Source of the DNA: Camellia lanceoleosa
Taxonomy: Eukaryota > Streptophyta > Magnoliopsida > Ericales > Theaceae
Length of the DNA stretch: 64,000 nt
Assembly (NCBI GenBank): GCA_025200525.1
Contig: CM045762.1
Coordinates: forward strand, 24,865,374 to 24,929,373
Direction: 5' to 3'
Shown here: positions 12,060-23,930 of the stretch, piece by piece
How the letters are laid out: each line of letters opens with the position of its first letter
Numbering within the stretch: position 1 is the stretch's first letter
Program-made: the position numbers and the translations under genes
The notes under the pieces: model-generated
Told to the model about the DNA's origin: nothing
What the model saw: only the letters and a program-made list of their open reading frames with translations
The model's database searches: none

Positions 12060-13282
12060 TTGACGATGAGTTTGAGTTCTCTCTTCTTCATTTGGGATCA
12101 TATATACACTTTTTCTCCTTGAAAATTCTTCATTAGATGTTTCTTAATTAGTACTTCATTGCCTACAGTTTGAGCTTCTTTCTTCTATCTATATAGTCTT
12201 TGGATCAGGTACACTCTCCTTCTATTCTAGCATTTTCTAAATTTTTTGGAACTTTGGTTGAATTTCTTCTTTGTTCTAGTTGTTTGATTATGTTGTAATA
12301 TACCAGAGGAGAGATAAGAGAGAAATTTTGATGAACCAAAGAATGCTGCAAAAAAATTTCAGTATGTTAAGTTGGGTTGTGTTTTCATATTTTGGTGAAT
12401 TGTTTCTGAAAATTATTTTTTTGATTTTTTTTTTTTAAAAAAAAACCTATTTTTAGGAAATATCAACAAGTTGTTTTCGAATTAAACACAAAAATAAAAA
12501 CCATATGAGAAGATGAGTATTTTCTAACTTTTCATTGTTTTTATTTCAAAAATACGGAAAAGAAAAAGGAATTAAAAAAAAAAAAATTGAAAACACAAGT
12601 TGCATTTGGTTTTCTTTTTTCTTTTCTTTCTTCTTTTAATTATTATTTTGTTTATGTGATAATGGCCTTGATTAGCTTTTTCCTTATGTGTTCTCTCCAT
12701 CTCTATCTAATGCAATCTCTAACATTTTGACCCAAAAAAAAATAAAAAACCCATTGTTGAGTTAAGATATGCTCCAATTCCAAAAATTTTATCGTGAATT
12801 TTACTTAGAAATATCAAACAGGTGTGAACTCAACTTTTCATAATTCTTATTTAGAAAATTATACTAATTTGTCTAACAATAATTATGTCAAACATAACAC
12901 CCATGGTTATAGCTTGTAAAATCAAAAGTACAACTATCATATCACCCAAAATATGATTTGTGTATAAAAATTCAGTTTGTGCACTATTTTCCAAATTTCT
13001 TTCCTTTTCATATGTGTTAGTACTTGCATCTACCACCCGTTTCGATACCAAAATAAAAAGAAAAGGGCATAACTGAGAAATATAGTCTAAGCTCTTATTT
13101 TTCCATCAGAATAAAAAGAACTAACAAAGAGGTGAACAAAAAGTGGTAAAAAAAAGTACTTTAAATATTTGAAAAATAGTATGTTAAATTTCATTTGTTC
13201 TTGAGCAGTTTTGGATCCTAACTAGCATGTAAAAAGCTTGTGAAATTCTCTTATGATATATCACATTTTTATGTCCTTTTAG
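12060..13282 (+). promoter_or_regulatory. NLR-A leader exon and 5'-UTR intron (inferred)
   Basis: The sequence TTTGGATCAG/GTACACTC (exon end about 12208) is a good 5' splice site. ATGTCCTTTTAG ending at 13282 is a good 3' splice site 14 bases before the NLR start codon. The inferred ~1.07-kb intron would put all coding sequence in the next exon. The same sites are conserved in copy B (about 46381 and 47613). The exact transcription start is unknown. The upstream in-frame ATG at 13240 lies inside the inferred intron, so I prefer the start at 13297. Confidence 0.5.
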
Positions 13283-13296
13283 TACTAGACAGTGAC

Positions 13297-16244
13297 ATGG
13301 CTAAGGAAGCTTTGGGCAGCTATGTCTTGGAACAGCTAAGCAGTATTCACAGCCTTGATGAAAACATGCAAACTCTCAGAATAAAATTGGAAGAGCTGAG
13401 TTGCCGAGAAACAGACATAAATTCAGAATTAGAAAACGTGGAGCTCCTATCAGGAAAGAAGCGAAAGCGAGAAGTTCAAAATTGGTTGAGAAACGTAGAA
13501 AAGAAAAAATTCGAAGTTCAGACCATAGAACATGAATTAGGAGAAAGGAGAATTTTTTCGCAAGTGAAGCTGGGAAAACGCGTAAAAAAAATGATTGGAG
13601 ATGTGGCAGATCTTGTTCAGCAAGGTCAGTTTCCTGAAGGGCTTGTGATTGATTCATGTGAGAGTAGAGGAGATTTATTAGTAACAACAAGGTTGGTGGG
13701 TCAAAGATGTCAAATAACTTTGGAGAAAATTTGGGCATGGTTGATGAATGATGAGGTTTTGAGCATTGGCATTTATGGAATGGGGGGAATAGGTAAAACA
13801 GCCATAACTATGCATATAAATAATCGGATTTTAGAAGATGTTGGTTTGTTTGAGAAAGTTTATTGGGTCACTGTCTCGCAAGAATTTAGCATTCACAGAT
13901 TGCAAAATGACATTGCCAAAGCATTGGGGCGTGGAATTGGGTGTGAAATTTCTCAAGAGGGAGATGAAAAGAGAAGGGCAGCCCTACTGTTCAAAGTGCT
14001 GAGTAAAAGAAAGAACTCTGTACTTATTTTAGACGATATGTGGGATCATTTTCCTCTGGAGAGGGTTGGAATTCCTGTCAGAGCGAACGCGTGCAAGTTA
14101 ATTATAACAACTCGATCCCTAGATGTGTGTCGCAGGATGGGTTGCCAAGAAATCATAAACCGAGAGCCCCCCTTTCAAAAGAAGAAGCGTGGGTGCTATT
14201 CATGGAGAAACTTGGGCACGCAAAGGCGTTTCCTCCAAACATAAATGAGATTGCAGAGTCTGTTGTTGATAGGTGTGGTGGTTTGCCACTTGGGATTATT
14301 ACAACGGCTGGAAGTATGAGAGGGGTTAATGATATTCAGGAGTGGAGGAATGTACTAGAAGAATTGAAAGAGTCTACAAGGCAAGGCGACATGGATCGCG
14401 ATGTGTTCCCTATATTGAAATTCAGTTATAACCGCTTGAGGGATTCAAAATTGCAGCAATGTTTCTTATATTGTGCTCTATATCCTGAAGATGCTTACAT
14501 AGAGCGACGCGAACTGATAGAGTATTTCATTGCTGAGGGGTTGATAGATGGAAGGAAGAGTAGGCAGGCACAGTTTGACTTGGGCCATTGTATACTGAAT
14601 AGACTTGAAAATGCTTGCTTGTTGGAAAGTGTTAAAGGATTTCAAAACAGTCGTTGCATGAAAATGCATGATTTGATAAGAGAAATGGCGATACAGATTA
14701 CCAGAGATGGTCCTCGTTACATGGTAAAAGCGGGCATACAATTGAGAGAATTACCGGGTGAGCAAGAATGGATGGTGGATTTGGAGAAAGTGTCCTTAAT
14801 GAAGAATGAGATATCAAAAATTCAATCAGGCACATCACCAAGGTGTCCTAGACTTTTGACCTTGATACTGAGAGACAATCCCCTAGAGAGGCTTCCATAC
14901 TCGTTCCTCCTGAATCTTTGCAGCCTCACTGTTCTTGATCTATCTCATACCGACATTGAGATTTTGCCAAATTCTATATCAGGGTTGGAATGTCTCACTG
15001 CATTGTTGCTTAGTCGGTGTGAGCAACTCATACATGTACCTTCATTGGCAAAGCTCAAGGCACTACAGATATTGGACCTCAGTTTTACTAGTATCAAAAA
15101 AGTACCTCAAGGTTTGGAAAGTTTGTCAAACCTCAAAAGCTTAAACATGCATCACACGTGGAACTTGACAACGGTACCAACTGAATTACTTTCAAGACTC
15201 TCCAATCTCCAACAACTCATACTAGACTACTCATCCGAACATGTAATGGTACAAGTAGAAGAGCTAATAAGCTTGAGGCACTTGGAAGAATTTGAAGGCC
15301 AGTTGTGTGATTTGCATAGTTTTAACAGATATGTCAAATCTAAGCATTACAAGGGGTTGAGTTTGTACCGTCTTCAAGTAAGGTCAGGCGATTGTCATAG
15401 TCGTAGCGCTTATATTGAAATTGAGGATAAATACGACAAGGAAGTGAGATTAGTCAACTGTAGTTTAATTGGAAAAGATCAACTTTTGCTCCCACATGAC
15501 ATTCAGTACCTTGAGATTGATGAATGCCAAATTGTAGCTGGCTGTTTATGGGATGTTTCTTCGTCGTTGAACAATGCTAGAGAGTTGAAGGCATGCTCAG
15601 TTATTCATTGTGATGGGATTGAGTCCATTCTTTCATCCCCATCTTCATCATCAACATCCTCGTCCTCCTCGTATGCCCCGCTTCAAGGCCTTGAGAAATT
15701 GGATCTTCATGGGTTGAAGAATTTAAGTACCATCTACAAGCAGGGAAGAGGAGCCACTGCACCCCACGATGGCACGTTTTCCAATCTCAAACATTTAGAT
15801 ATCAGTGGCTGTCCAAGTATCAAGAAGCTATTCACGCCTCGTTTGTTGCAGTGTCTACACAACTTGGAACTTATTTATGTATGGGAATGCAAGCAAATGG
15901 AGGAGATCATAGCACTGGATGATGAAGACGAGAATGAGAAAGAAGGGATGGAAGTTGATGATGGTACTGTGGTTTCATTTCCAAAGTTGAAGAACTTGTC
16001 ATTGCAACAATTGCCTGAGTTAAAGAGCATTTGTAGAGGAGTAATGGGCTGTGATTCTATTCAAAGTATTGCTGTAATTAGATGTCCAAAGCTAAAGAGA
16101 CTACCTCTCTCCCTCCTCCCTTCCAATGAACAACCATCTTCGCTTGAAGAAATTTTGATTGATGACAAACAATGGTGGGAAACTCTGCAGTGGAAACATC
16201 CAAACCACAAAAATGTCCTTGAGCCCTTTGTTCGGTTTTGGTAG
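13297..16244 (+). pseudogene. CC-NBS-LRR disease-resistance gene, copy A, one frameshift
   Basis: Plant NLRs are cytosolic immune receptors that bind nucleotide through the NB-ARC domain and sense pathogen effectors. This one begins MAKEALGSYVLEQL with a ~150-residue coiled-coil region. It then shows the P-loop GMGGIGKTA (about 13778-13804), kinase-2 VLILDDMWD, RNBS-B LIITTRS, GLPL (CGGLPLGI), RNBS-D CFLYCALYPED, MHD (KMHDLIREMA), leucine-rich repeats with a Ser-rich insert near 15635-15670, and an end reading WWETLQWKHPNH. This architecture fits RPS2/RPS5-like or At4g27190-like CNLs, near 980 residues. A net 2-base gain near 14158-14176, in a C run, shifts the frame between RNBS-B and GLPL. 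The first frame stops at 14244 and the rest reads on to 16244. Copy B has no shift here. A real mutation or an assembly error are both possible. Confidence 0.85.
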
Positions 16245-17020
16245 GCTGACAATCTGTTCCCAAGAAATGCGTTGGCATGGTAAGACACCTTGTTCATATT
16301 TATAGTTATGATTGTATTCAATTATTGTCATTCTCTGATGTGTGTTCTTTTTCCTGAATGATTGTATTCGATTGTTTAAGCTGTAATCGAAGACTCATTA
16401 CATACTGTACATATCCCATAATTTTTGGTCCTGTGGATAATTGGTCTTATACATTATTTATTTTTTTGTTTTTTATTTTTTATATCAGTGGCGTAATCAG
16501 AAATTTAGTGCATATTTGGAATCCCCTAAAAAAGTTAAAAAATTACTTTAAAAAATAAAAAATATATTATATTATTTGGAAGAAGTATGTGGGGGAAGCT
16601 AGAGAGTAAAATTGTAATTTTATCTATTTGAATTAGTCAGCCCAACCGTGCACTCAGTGTACCTCGTATTTGCATTTCTCAAGTACAAAAATTGAAATGC
16701 AGTTTACTTGAATTAGTCCATACCACGTGCCCGTTGAATTAGTCAGTGTAATTTGCATCAATAATATTTTAATATATATTTTTTTATAAAAAGTCAAAAA
16801 TTATTTCAGATATACATATTTTTTTTGTCTAATTTTTTTACTAAAAAGTTATAAAATACACTTATATAGTTCATCTCAAAAAACCCCTTAATATAGGAAC
16901 ACCTTTTAATTATAATCTCAAAATTTTTCTTCTCCAATCAATAACAATAATATAATAATTTTTTGAGTTAATATTAAACACAAAAAATTAATATTCATTA
17001 CAAAAAAAATTTAATTTTAA
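16245..17020. other. NLR-A 3' flank
   Basis: A candidate 3'-UTR splice donor (GGCATG/GTAAGACACC near 16275) follows the stop. AT-rich sequence continues with no gene. The region is homologous to 50574-52050 apart from two insertions in copy B. Confidence 0.45.
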
Positions 17021-17029
17021 ACTTTTACA

Positions 17030-17340
17030 ATTGACCCCGACAAATTTTCATCTTTTAAAAGCTTTTTATGATAATATCATTGTCAATGCCATAAAAAATA
17101 TCTCTCTCAATGATCACGAGATTGACAATGACCCTTTTGTAGATATGCCCTACGAATTTGGTCTCAATCATTAGCATTATAGTCCATAATCTAAGGTTGT
17201 AGTCTTGGATCTGCAAAAAAGTCTACTAAGTTGATTTTTATGCGACTTTGTTTTGCAGAAGAATAATTATCATTTTCTTCTTGAGGAATAGATAATTCTT
17301 GACAAATTTGATTTTTTTTTGAAATATTTTTCAATGACGA
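17030..17340 (-). pseudogene. hAT (ZMYM1/TTF-type) transposase N-terminal relic, copy A
   Basis: On the minus strand this stretch translates, with frame jumps and stops, to words such as IEKYFKKKS, DYNAND..QIRRAYLQKG and HCQSRDH. These match the conserved N-terminal region of plant hAT-family TTF-type (ZMYM1-like) transposases as I know them. No downstream dimerisation domain is visible. The homologous relic in copy B is at about 52070-52390, so the relic predates the duplication. Confidence 0.5.
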
Positions 17341-17760
17341 CTTAAAAATAAAAATAAAAATTTCTAATCAAAATCTCCAATTTGAGCACATACCACTACA
17401 AATTAAAATCTACAATTTTAATACAAATAAAAATAAATAAAAATTTAACACAAATCACAACAAATCAATATTCCTAATTTTAGCACAAATTATAACAAAT
17501 CAAAATCCTAATTTAAATATTAATCATTACAAATTAATATGTTTAACTTTTGAGCAAATCAAATCCCTAATTTTAGCACAAAATCAAAATCTCTAATTTA
17601 ATATAAATCACTACTAATCAAGATTTATAATTTTAACATATCAAAATCTCTTATTTTAACATGAATAATAACGAATAAAATTTTTTTACAAATCAAAACT
17701 TAATAAATAACTATAAATTAATACTCATAATTTTTATTTAAAAATAATAAATAATAAATA
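17341..17760. repeat. Degenerate AT-rich short repeats, copy A
   Basis: Repeated words of the type AATCAAAATCTCTAATTTTAG and CACAAATCACAACAAATC recur every 40 bases or so. The tract is homologous to about 52390-52740. No coding potential. Confidence 0.5.
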
Positions 17761-18291
17761 AAGTTACATGTAAACAATAAAGAGAAGACACCAAAGTTGT
17801 AGTGTGATTCTAAATTTATACTGTGTGATCCCAATCTGATAAATCATAAGTCGATAAATTACAAAATAACAAAGAGAGACAAAAAAAAATATAGAGATAC
17901 TTAATAAATATTGTAAATAAATAAAAAAAATAAAATACTTCATCTACTTTTGAGATTTTAAAAGTCCTGCCGACTGTTGCTAAAAACCCTCCCTGTAATT
18001 TTTTTTTTTAAATTGACCCTTACCCAGCAAGTTAAGAATTTCACAAAAAAAAAAAAAAATGGAGTCGAGATCCATGTGTGTCAATGTTTAGTTTATTTAG
18101 GACTCAAAAAAAAAAAAAAAAGAAAAAAAAATTAAAATTATAAAGACAAGACGTGGGGTTGTCAGTGTTTGGTTGAGGTGTGTGTAACTTGAGGAGGCTA
18201 AGGAGTGTGTGTCAGTGTTCAGTTTAGTTAGGAATAAATTGAAAACTGGGACCTGTTATTTGAAAAGTCAGGGGCACGTGCCCCTCTGGGC

Positions 18292-18738
18292 GAGTCCGGA
18301 TTCTCGCCGCCCCTACCCGTGACCTCCCAAAAGCAGCGTCGTTTGTGGGTTTTTTTTTTCTTTCTTCTTCTTCGATTGTTTCTCTCTTGAACGAGAGGAG
18401 AGAGAGGAGAAGAGGAGGAAGAGGAGGAAGGAGGAAGGAGGAGGAGGAAGGAGGGTTGGAGGGGGCCATAACCACCGGGAGGAGGAGGCGGAGGCGGGCC
18501 GAAGGCGAGCTCATGACAGCTGCGACCATGAAATTTGGAGGCTGACGGGCAGTGAGGTAACGAGACGGCGACAGCGAGGCGAGCTCCCCTTCCCTCTCCT
18601 CCCTCTCTGGTTCCTATTCGTCACCAAGAGAAGAGAGAGAACGAGCGAAGAAGAAGAAGAAAGAAAAAACAAAAAACAAAAATCCCCAAAACGACGTCGT
18701 TTGGGGGTCAGCCGGGATGGCGGCCGAGGATCCGAATT
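18292..18738. mobile_element. Mutator-like short element with CGACGTCG palindrome (copy-A private)
   Basis: Flanked by the direct repeat CCCTCTGGGC (18282-18291 and 18739-18748; 9-10 bp, since the boundary base is ambiguous). The ends are imperfect inverted repeats: GAGTCCGGATTCTCG at the left against GAATTCGGATCCTCG on the opposite strand. Next comes a CCAAAACGACGTCGTTTGG-type palindrome at each side, and the interior is purine-rich (GGAGGA, GAAGAAG). The equivalent site in copy B, near 53319-53330, lacks it, so it inserted after the duplication. The target duplication length fits Mutator-like elements. Confidence 0.65.
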
Positions 18739-18775
18739 CCCTCTGGGCCTCTTGGTGCCTCCGCCCCGGATGATT

Positions 18776-19896
18776 TCACACCCATATTTGAATATTGTGT
18801 TTGGATATAATTTTTAAAAATTTATTGTACATTAATATTTGAAAACTCTTTCTAGAATATAGATGGCAAATAGAGTATGTGAATTTTGAATTTCGAAATT
18901 TGATCTATTCAGTCGTCTGTCTGAACATCCTCTTAGATAATTTTTAAACTTTTTAGTGTATCTGGTTGTCCTCCGGAACATTCGGCCGATTGACAGGAAT
19001 AGGTTTTTTTTTTTGGCAGCTGTTATGTGACCTAAAAAAAAATTTAAATAAATTTTTTCAATAGTTATTTTTTATAATTGAATTTTAAAAAGAGTTTGAT
19101 TATGAGTTTTGAAAAAAAATTTCAATAAAATTTTGAGTTGTATGTTTGTTTATAAGTTAAAAGTTTTTAAATTAAGTTTTTGAAAACCCTTTTTAAAATT
19201 CATAATCAAACAATTTTTCTTATTTTAAAACACATTTAAAAAAATTCAACACTTAACTTCAAATTCAATTCAAAAATCTTTTCAAAATTTATAACCAAAC
19301 ATATTTTTTCTTTTCAAATCATAATTTTAAAACTCACAAACTCAAAATACAAATCAAATTATAATTTAAAAACTCATTAAACGGTACCAAAATGTTCTTA
19401 TATGAAAAAAAAAAAGCTTTTTTTTGAATTCCCAATAGAATTTCTCCCTCACATATCACATGGCAAAAAGGAAAGGTGTTCTGCACAACAAGACTCAATA
19501 ATAATGGCCACCCCATTATTTTCAAAAAAATCAAAAAAATAACAAAATAGTAAGGAACAATTAAAACATTTGTAATTGCATTAATAATTTGTGCGTCCTA
19601 CAAAATGGATAAAGTCATCTGAATTGAGACAGGAAAACGTTGAAATACACTCAACTGGATACAGACTGCCCGAGAAGATGAACTTTACGGGCTATTTTAA
19701 AAAATTGTTAAAAGTTATTTTTCAATTTTCAATTTATTTTGAATCATCTCATATTTTTTACATATTTTTTTTAAAAAAAATTAAAAAAATCAACTTTTAA
19801 CTATGTTCTTAAAACAAAGAATCCATATTTCGATGTCACTTTTTATCTTATATCTATGTCACATAGCATTCTTTAAAAATTTTAACAACCGTGCTA
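18776..19896. other. AT-rich spacer
   Basis: No gene seen. About 19040-19370 is strongly AT-rich and partly self-complementary (GAGTTTGATTATGAG against ATTTATAACCAAAC), suggestive of an old foldback element, but its ends cannot be fixed. Confidence 0.4.
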
Positions 19897-20246
19897 GGGA
19901 GTTCGAAAACGAGCTCCCCCGAATCCTCCTAATTTTTTTTTTTTTTTTTTTTTTTTTACAGCGGAAGAAGCAAGAAAAAGACGAAGAGTGGGAGGGGGAG
20001 GGGGCCTAAAAAATAGGCTGGAGGCGGAGGCAAAGTGAAGACGACGGCAAGTTCAAGTTCGAGGGTGGGCAAGCAGGCCAGACGAGCTCGGTTGGGCGAC
20101 GAGCTCTTTCTCTCCCTCTTCCCTCTCCCTCTTCCTCTGCTCTGCGTTCAAAAATGGCGAAAAAAAAAAAAAAAAAAAAACCTAAAGCCCAAAACGACGT
20201 CATTTTGGGTTTTAGGGGGATTCGGGGACGAAATCCTCGAACTACC
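19897..20246. mobile_element. Mutator-like short element, second family member
   Basis: The left end GGGAGTTCGAAAACGAG...CCCCCGAATCCTCCTAA mirrors the right end, which on the opposite strand reads GGTAGTTCGAGGATTTCG...CCCCGAATCCCCCTAA. CCCAAAACGACGTCATTTTG lies inside the right arm and a purine-rich core is present. No convincing target duplication was found. Confidence 0.5.
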
Positions 20247-20852
20247 AATCTTTATTCAAATTTTAAATGCAATTAGTCTATTTGGTTTTGCAATTTTTAA
20301 AAATAGGTTTCTTAATTTACTTTGTATTTTTTAAAATTTATTATTGTTTTTAATATCTTAATCAATTTGTTTATTTATTTTTAGATCTACTTAATTCAGG
20401 TACATTTAAAAAGTATAAAATGTATAAATGTTTTAAAAAAGATTCACTAAATACAAAAAAAGAGTACATTTTTATATATTTTTATTTAATATATTATTTT
20501 TTAAATTTTTTTACAAATATTTTATTATTAATTCATTAAAAAAACATGAAAATATAAAAATATAAAAATATTTTTAAAAACTTAAAATCAAATATATTGA
20601 ATTTGTTTTTTTAGACAAATAATCCTCACCATTACTTACACAAAGATTTCCTAAAATATTAAGAAATACCACTTTATTCCTTAAATTTAGAAAAACATAT
20701 AAATAAACATTTTAGCCTATTGAGAAGTATTATTTTACTTTTTAACAGAAAGAATCAAAATATAATACACCAATAATTTAAGAGATTTATTTATATACTT
20801 TTATAATTTTAAAAATAAAAGAATACTTCTCAATAATTGATGAATTTATTTA
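20247..20852. other. AT-rich spacer
   Basis: More than three-quarters A and T by eye, no ORF of interest, no recognisable repeat unit. Confidence 0.4.
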
Positions 20853-21135
20853 CTCTCTTTATTTCAAAATATTAGTCCCTTATTCTATATTTTATTATTC
20901 TAAAATATTAGTTAATTTTCAAAAATGAAGGACTAAAATAATATAAATTTTCCATTTTGCCATTTTTTAAATTCATTAACAACATAAAAAGTAAAATTAT
21001 GACAATTGATATTTTTAAAAAAATATACTATCAAAAGATAATTTTAAAAAATTAATATTTTGAAAATATAATAATTATATCACTAAAAAAATTTAAAATT
21101 TCTTAAAAGGGATTATTATTCTAGAACGAATGAAG
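20853..21135. mobile_element. Stowaway-like MITE, copy 1
   Basis: About 283 bp between TA dinucleotides. It begins CTCTCTTTATTTCAAAATAT and ends AATGAAG. It is clearly homologous along its length to the element at 54895-55176, sharing an AAATTCATTAA core and AATTGATATTTT words. TA target and CTCCCT-type ends suggest a Tc1/mariner Stowaway MITE. The flanks of the two copies differ, so they are independent insertions. Confidence 0.6.
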
Positions 21136-22025
21136 TATACACTTCCATTTCATAATTTAAGAAATTAAACTGCTAAATCTCACACGCTTTAGTCCTTTTT
21201 TGACATAAGTTAAAGGAGATTTTTAGTTTAAATAGTCTTAAAAAGATAAAATAAATTTTTTTATCTAATAAGATAAAATGTTACATTTCAATTATAATTA
21301 TTATTTTTTTTATAAAAATCAAAAAAGTCAAAAAATTTATCTCAAATAAAATTTTTTAATTCCAAATTCAAATACTTAAAAACTCAAAAAACGAATCAAC
21401 ATCTCAAACCAATCCTTTGAAACTTTGATGGAAAACAGGTAATGGCAAGACATCACTATAATGGTTGGACAAGATTGGACATATCACTATTTTATTTATA
21501 GGAAAATGCCTCAGACGCCAGTGGAGGTGACCCCACCATTCCTACTGATTTTTGATTGACTTAAATTTTTATTTTATTTTATTTTTTGTTTCAATCTTGC
21601 ACTCACAGCAAGACACATGGAGCCGGGGGTGTTGGGGTCACTCCCACTGGGGGTTCCAGCATGGTTGTTATTTATAATAATTTACCCTTATTTCAATAAA
21701 TTTCGGAAGATCAATGTCACTGTCCACTTTCGAAAGTCCTATTTAAAATCAGAGCAAAACGACCTGTACTCAAGAAACTTGTTGCCATAAACAGCAAAAA
21801 CAGCTACTAATAGTCATTCTTATAGTTCTTTTCTACTCACCCATGCCGGGTGGGGGTCGACTCCCACCGGTCAAATAGGCTTATCCACGTTATCTATTTA
21901 TCTATCTAATTAGCCTATTTGACCATATCACTACCACCACCAGCTACTAATAACTACTATATGTTGTGGCCAACGAGCATAAAAATAAAAAATAATTTTT
22001 TTTACTAAACAATTTCATTAATCAT
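21136..22025. other. Spacer with a small inverted-repeat element
   Basis: Within 21500-21670, CCAGTGGAGGTGACCCCACC at the left mirrors CCCAGTGGGAGTGACCCCAA on the opposite strand, a probable small MITE. A third related word (GGGTGGGGGTCGACTCCCAC) is near 21850. No gene. Confidence 0.4.
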
Positions 22026-22468
22026 TGTGGGGGCCGAGTATTAGGAGATGCAAAGAGGCCGAATAAGTGAACTTAGAGAATCGAGATATATACATTGTAT
22101 TCGGCCTTGTCTTATACAAATTCAGAAGTATCCTAATTGGCCACATAGCCAGTTGAGCGAGGAGCCGAGTGAAGAGTGATTTGCAACAAAAGGAGCCGAG
22201 TAAGTAGTTACACGGTGGATTAAAGGTGGGCCCGACCCTGAAGCCCAAGAGAATATATAAATAGAAGAATATCAACCAAAGAGAGGGATATGAGAACTAG
22301 TATGCTTAACTTAAGATACAAACAATCAAGAGAGTATATACTAACTTATCCGTCGGAGTGTTAATTTCGGCACCCCTGACCAGAGTGTTCATTTCTTTTC
22401 AGGTTATTAGCTGAGGATCTCAAACGTCCTATTGGATCGAAAAAGTATTTCTAATCCACTTCCCCACA
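22026..22468 (+). repeat. Gypsy 5' LTR
   Basis: Begins TGTGGGGGCCGAG and ends CTTCCCCACA. A TATA-like box, AATATATAAATAG, lies near 22252-22264. It differs from the 3' LTR at about 38 of 443 positions by my count, nearly all transitions. Confidence 0.85.
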
Positions 22469-22486
22469 ATTGGCACCGTCTGTGGA
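22469..22486 (+). other. Primer-binding site (likely)
   Basis: ATTGGCACCGTCTGTGG directly follows the LTR. It resembles the TGGCGCCGTCTGTGG site common in Tat-type elements. The tRNA primer cannot be named with certainty. Confidence 0.6.
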
Positions 22487-22503
22487 AATACTCCAGCACA
22501 TCC

Positions 22504-23930
22504 ATGGCGGCCGTGACGGAAGATCCTCCGGCAGTCACTGACAACCTTGCGCCACCAGTCAATACAACTCCAAGCACCATACTGGGACCAGAAGACATTA
22601 CTGCAAGAAGAGCCTTAAACTTCGACTCAGCTGATGAAACAATGCAAGCAATTATGGATCAGGCGAAGCAAAATGAACAGAGGTTGGAGAACATGATAGC
22701 TGAAAATGAGCGCCTTCGACAGGATTTGGCTGTGGAGGTGGCCAAATCCCAACAGGCCGCGCGCCAAGACTTGGCACAACCTCTGAGAAAGGATGCTCGA
22801 CGACCTCGAGCTCGGAGACAAGATAGTGACAATGATTCTGACTCTTCATCTCCAGACCCCAAAAAGAAGGGGTGAGTCAAAGTCTCCAGTTCTTCTGAGG
22901 GAAGTCCGTGTGCACGGAATAAGAGAAGAAGAAATAATTCAGACGAAGAGAACCAACATGACCCCTTTGTGCGACGGATCGCAAAGGCAGTACTACCCAA
23001 AAAGTTCAAGGCTCCATCGTTCACTTTATATGACGGAAAATCGGATCCCACTGACCACATTCATCATTATAAGCAAGCCATGACGCTGCATGTAGACGAC
23101 GAGGCTCTCATGTGCTGAATATTTTTGAGCAATTTGGGACCATTGGCCGTCAAATGGTATTATAAGTTGGAACCGGCGTCGATTAAGAGCTTCCATCAAT
23201 TACAGAAATCCTTCAGCGCAAGATTCATCACCAATGAGACCCAGCCGAAGCAAGCCGACTCTCTCTGGGCAATGCAGATCCAACCAAGGAAAACCTTACG
23301 AGCGTATTCGGCGCATTATTGGGAATGCTTTAATCTTATAGATGACGCCTGTAACGATTCCATGGCCATCACCGCCTTTAAAATGGGGTTGCATCCTGAT
23401 AGTGCCCTCCGCAGTTCTTTGACTAAAAGGCCCCCCAAAACAGTCTAGTTATTGATGAAAAAAGTCGAGGAATACTACAAAGTGGAAGATAACGCTCTGC
23501 GGGTTAAAGTCGGGAACAAGGCCAACAAGACGGCCCTTTCTGAAATTGTTCAGCCGATAAATTCTGTACCATCATGGAGCGCTGAACCACGGAATCGGAC
23601 TAAACGAGACAGGAGACGGGATTCACGCCGATCAAACGACCAATGTTCCCACCGAGCTAGTGAACAACTTCAAGTAGATAGCAGGCGCACAAGGCGCGCG
23701 GACAAGAAATATACGGAGTTATCAGAGTCAATCAGTATAGTTATGTCTAAAGTCCAACACCTGCCGTTCTTCAAATGGCCATCCAAAATGGTGGGACCTC
23801 CCGACACAAGGAGACAAGATAAGCGGTGCAAGTATCACAAAGACCACGACCATGATACTAAGAGTTGTTACACATTGAAGGATCACCTTGAGGAATTGGT
23901 ACAGGATGGTCGGTTTAAGCAGTACGTCCG
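22504..23930 (+). pseudogene. Gypsy gag (retrotransposon gag), stops in frame
   Basis: Gag forms the particle that packages element RNA. From ATG 22504 a single frame runs through the gag core (about 22960-23450, with PFVRRIAKAVLPKKFKAP, LYDGKSDPTDHI, LGPLAVKWYYKL). It reaches a Cys/His cluster, CKYHKDHDHDTKSCYTLK, at about 23827-23880, typical of this group. Three in-frame stops interrupt it: TGA 22873, TGA 23116 and TAG 23446. The residue expected after ALMC at the second is Arg, so CGA to TGA is likely. The frame is otherwise open and continues into pol. Confidence 0.8.

Larger units (their letters stand above)
10999..18775 (+). repeat. Segmental duplication copy A
   Basis: From TATACCATAGAATTTCTCG to GTGCCTCCGCCCCGGATGAT, this block aligns almost base for base with 39819-53356 once the private insertions of each copy are removed. 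It contains an (AAT)n tract, the NLR promoter, 5' leader, intron, coding region and 3' flank, and the hAT relic. Both copies lie on the plus strand. The private insertion here is the element at 18292-18738. Confidence 0.85.

Noticed and set aside
13240..13296. Upstream in-frame ATG as NLR start
   Set aside because: It precedes a strong 3' splice site (ending 13282) and encodes no typical CNL N-terminus; MAKEALG at 13297 matches family starts.
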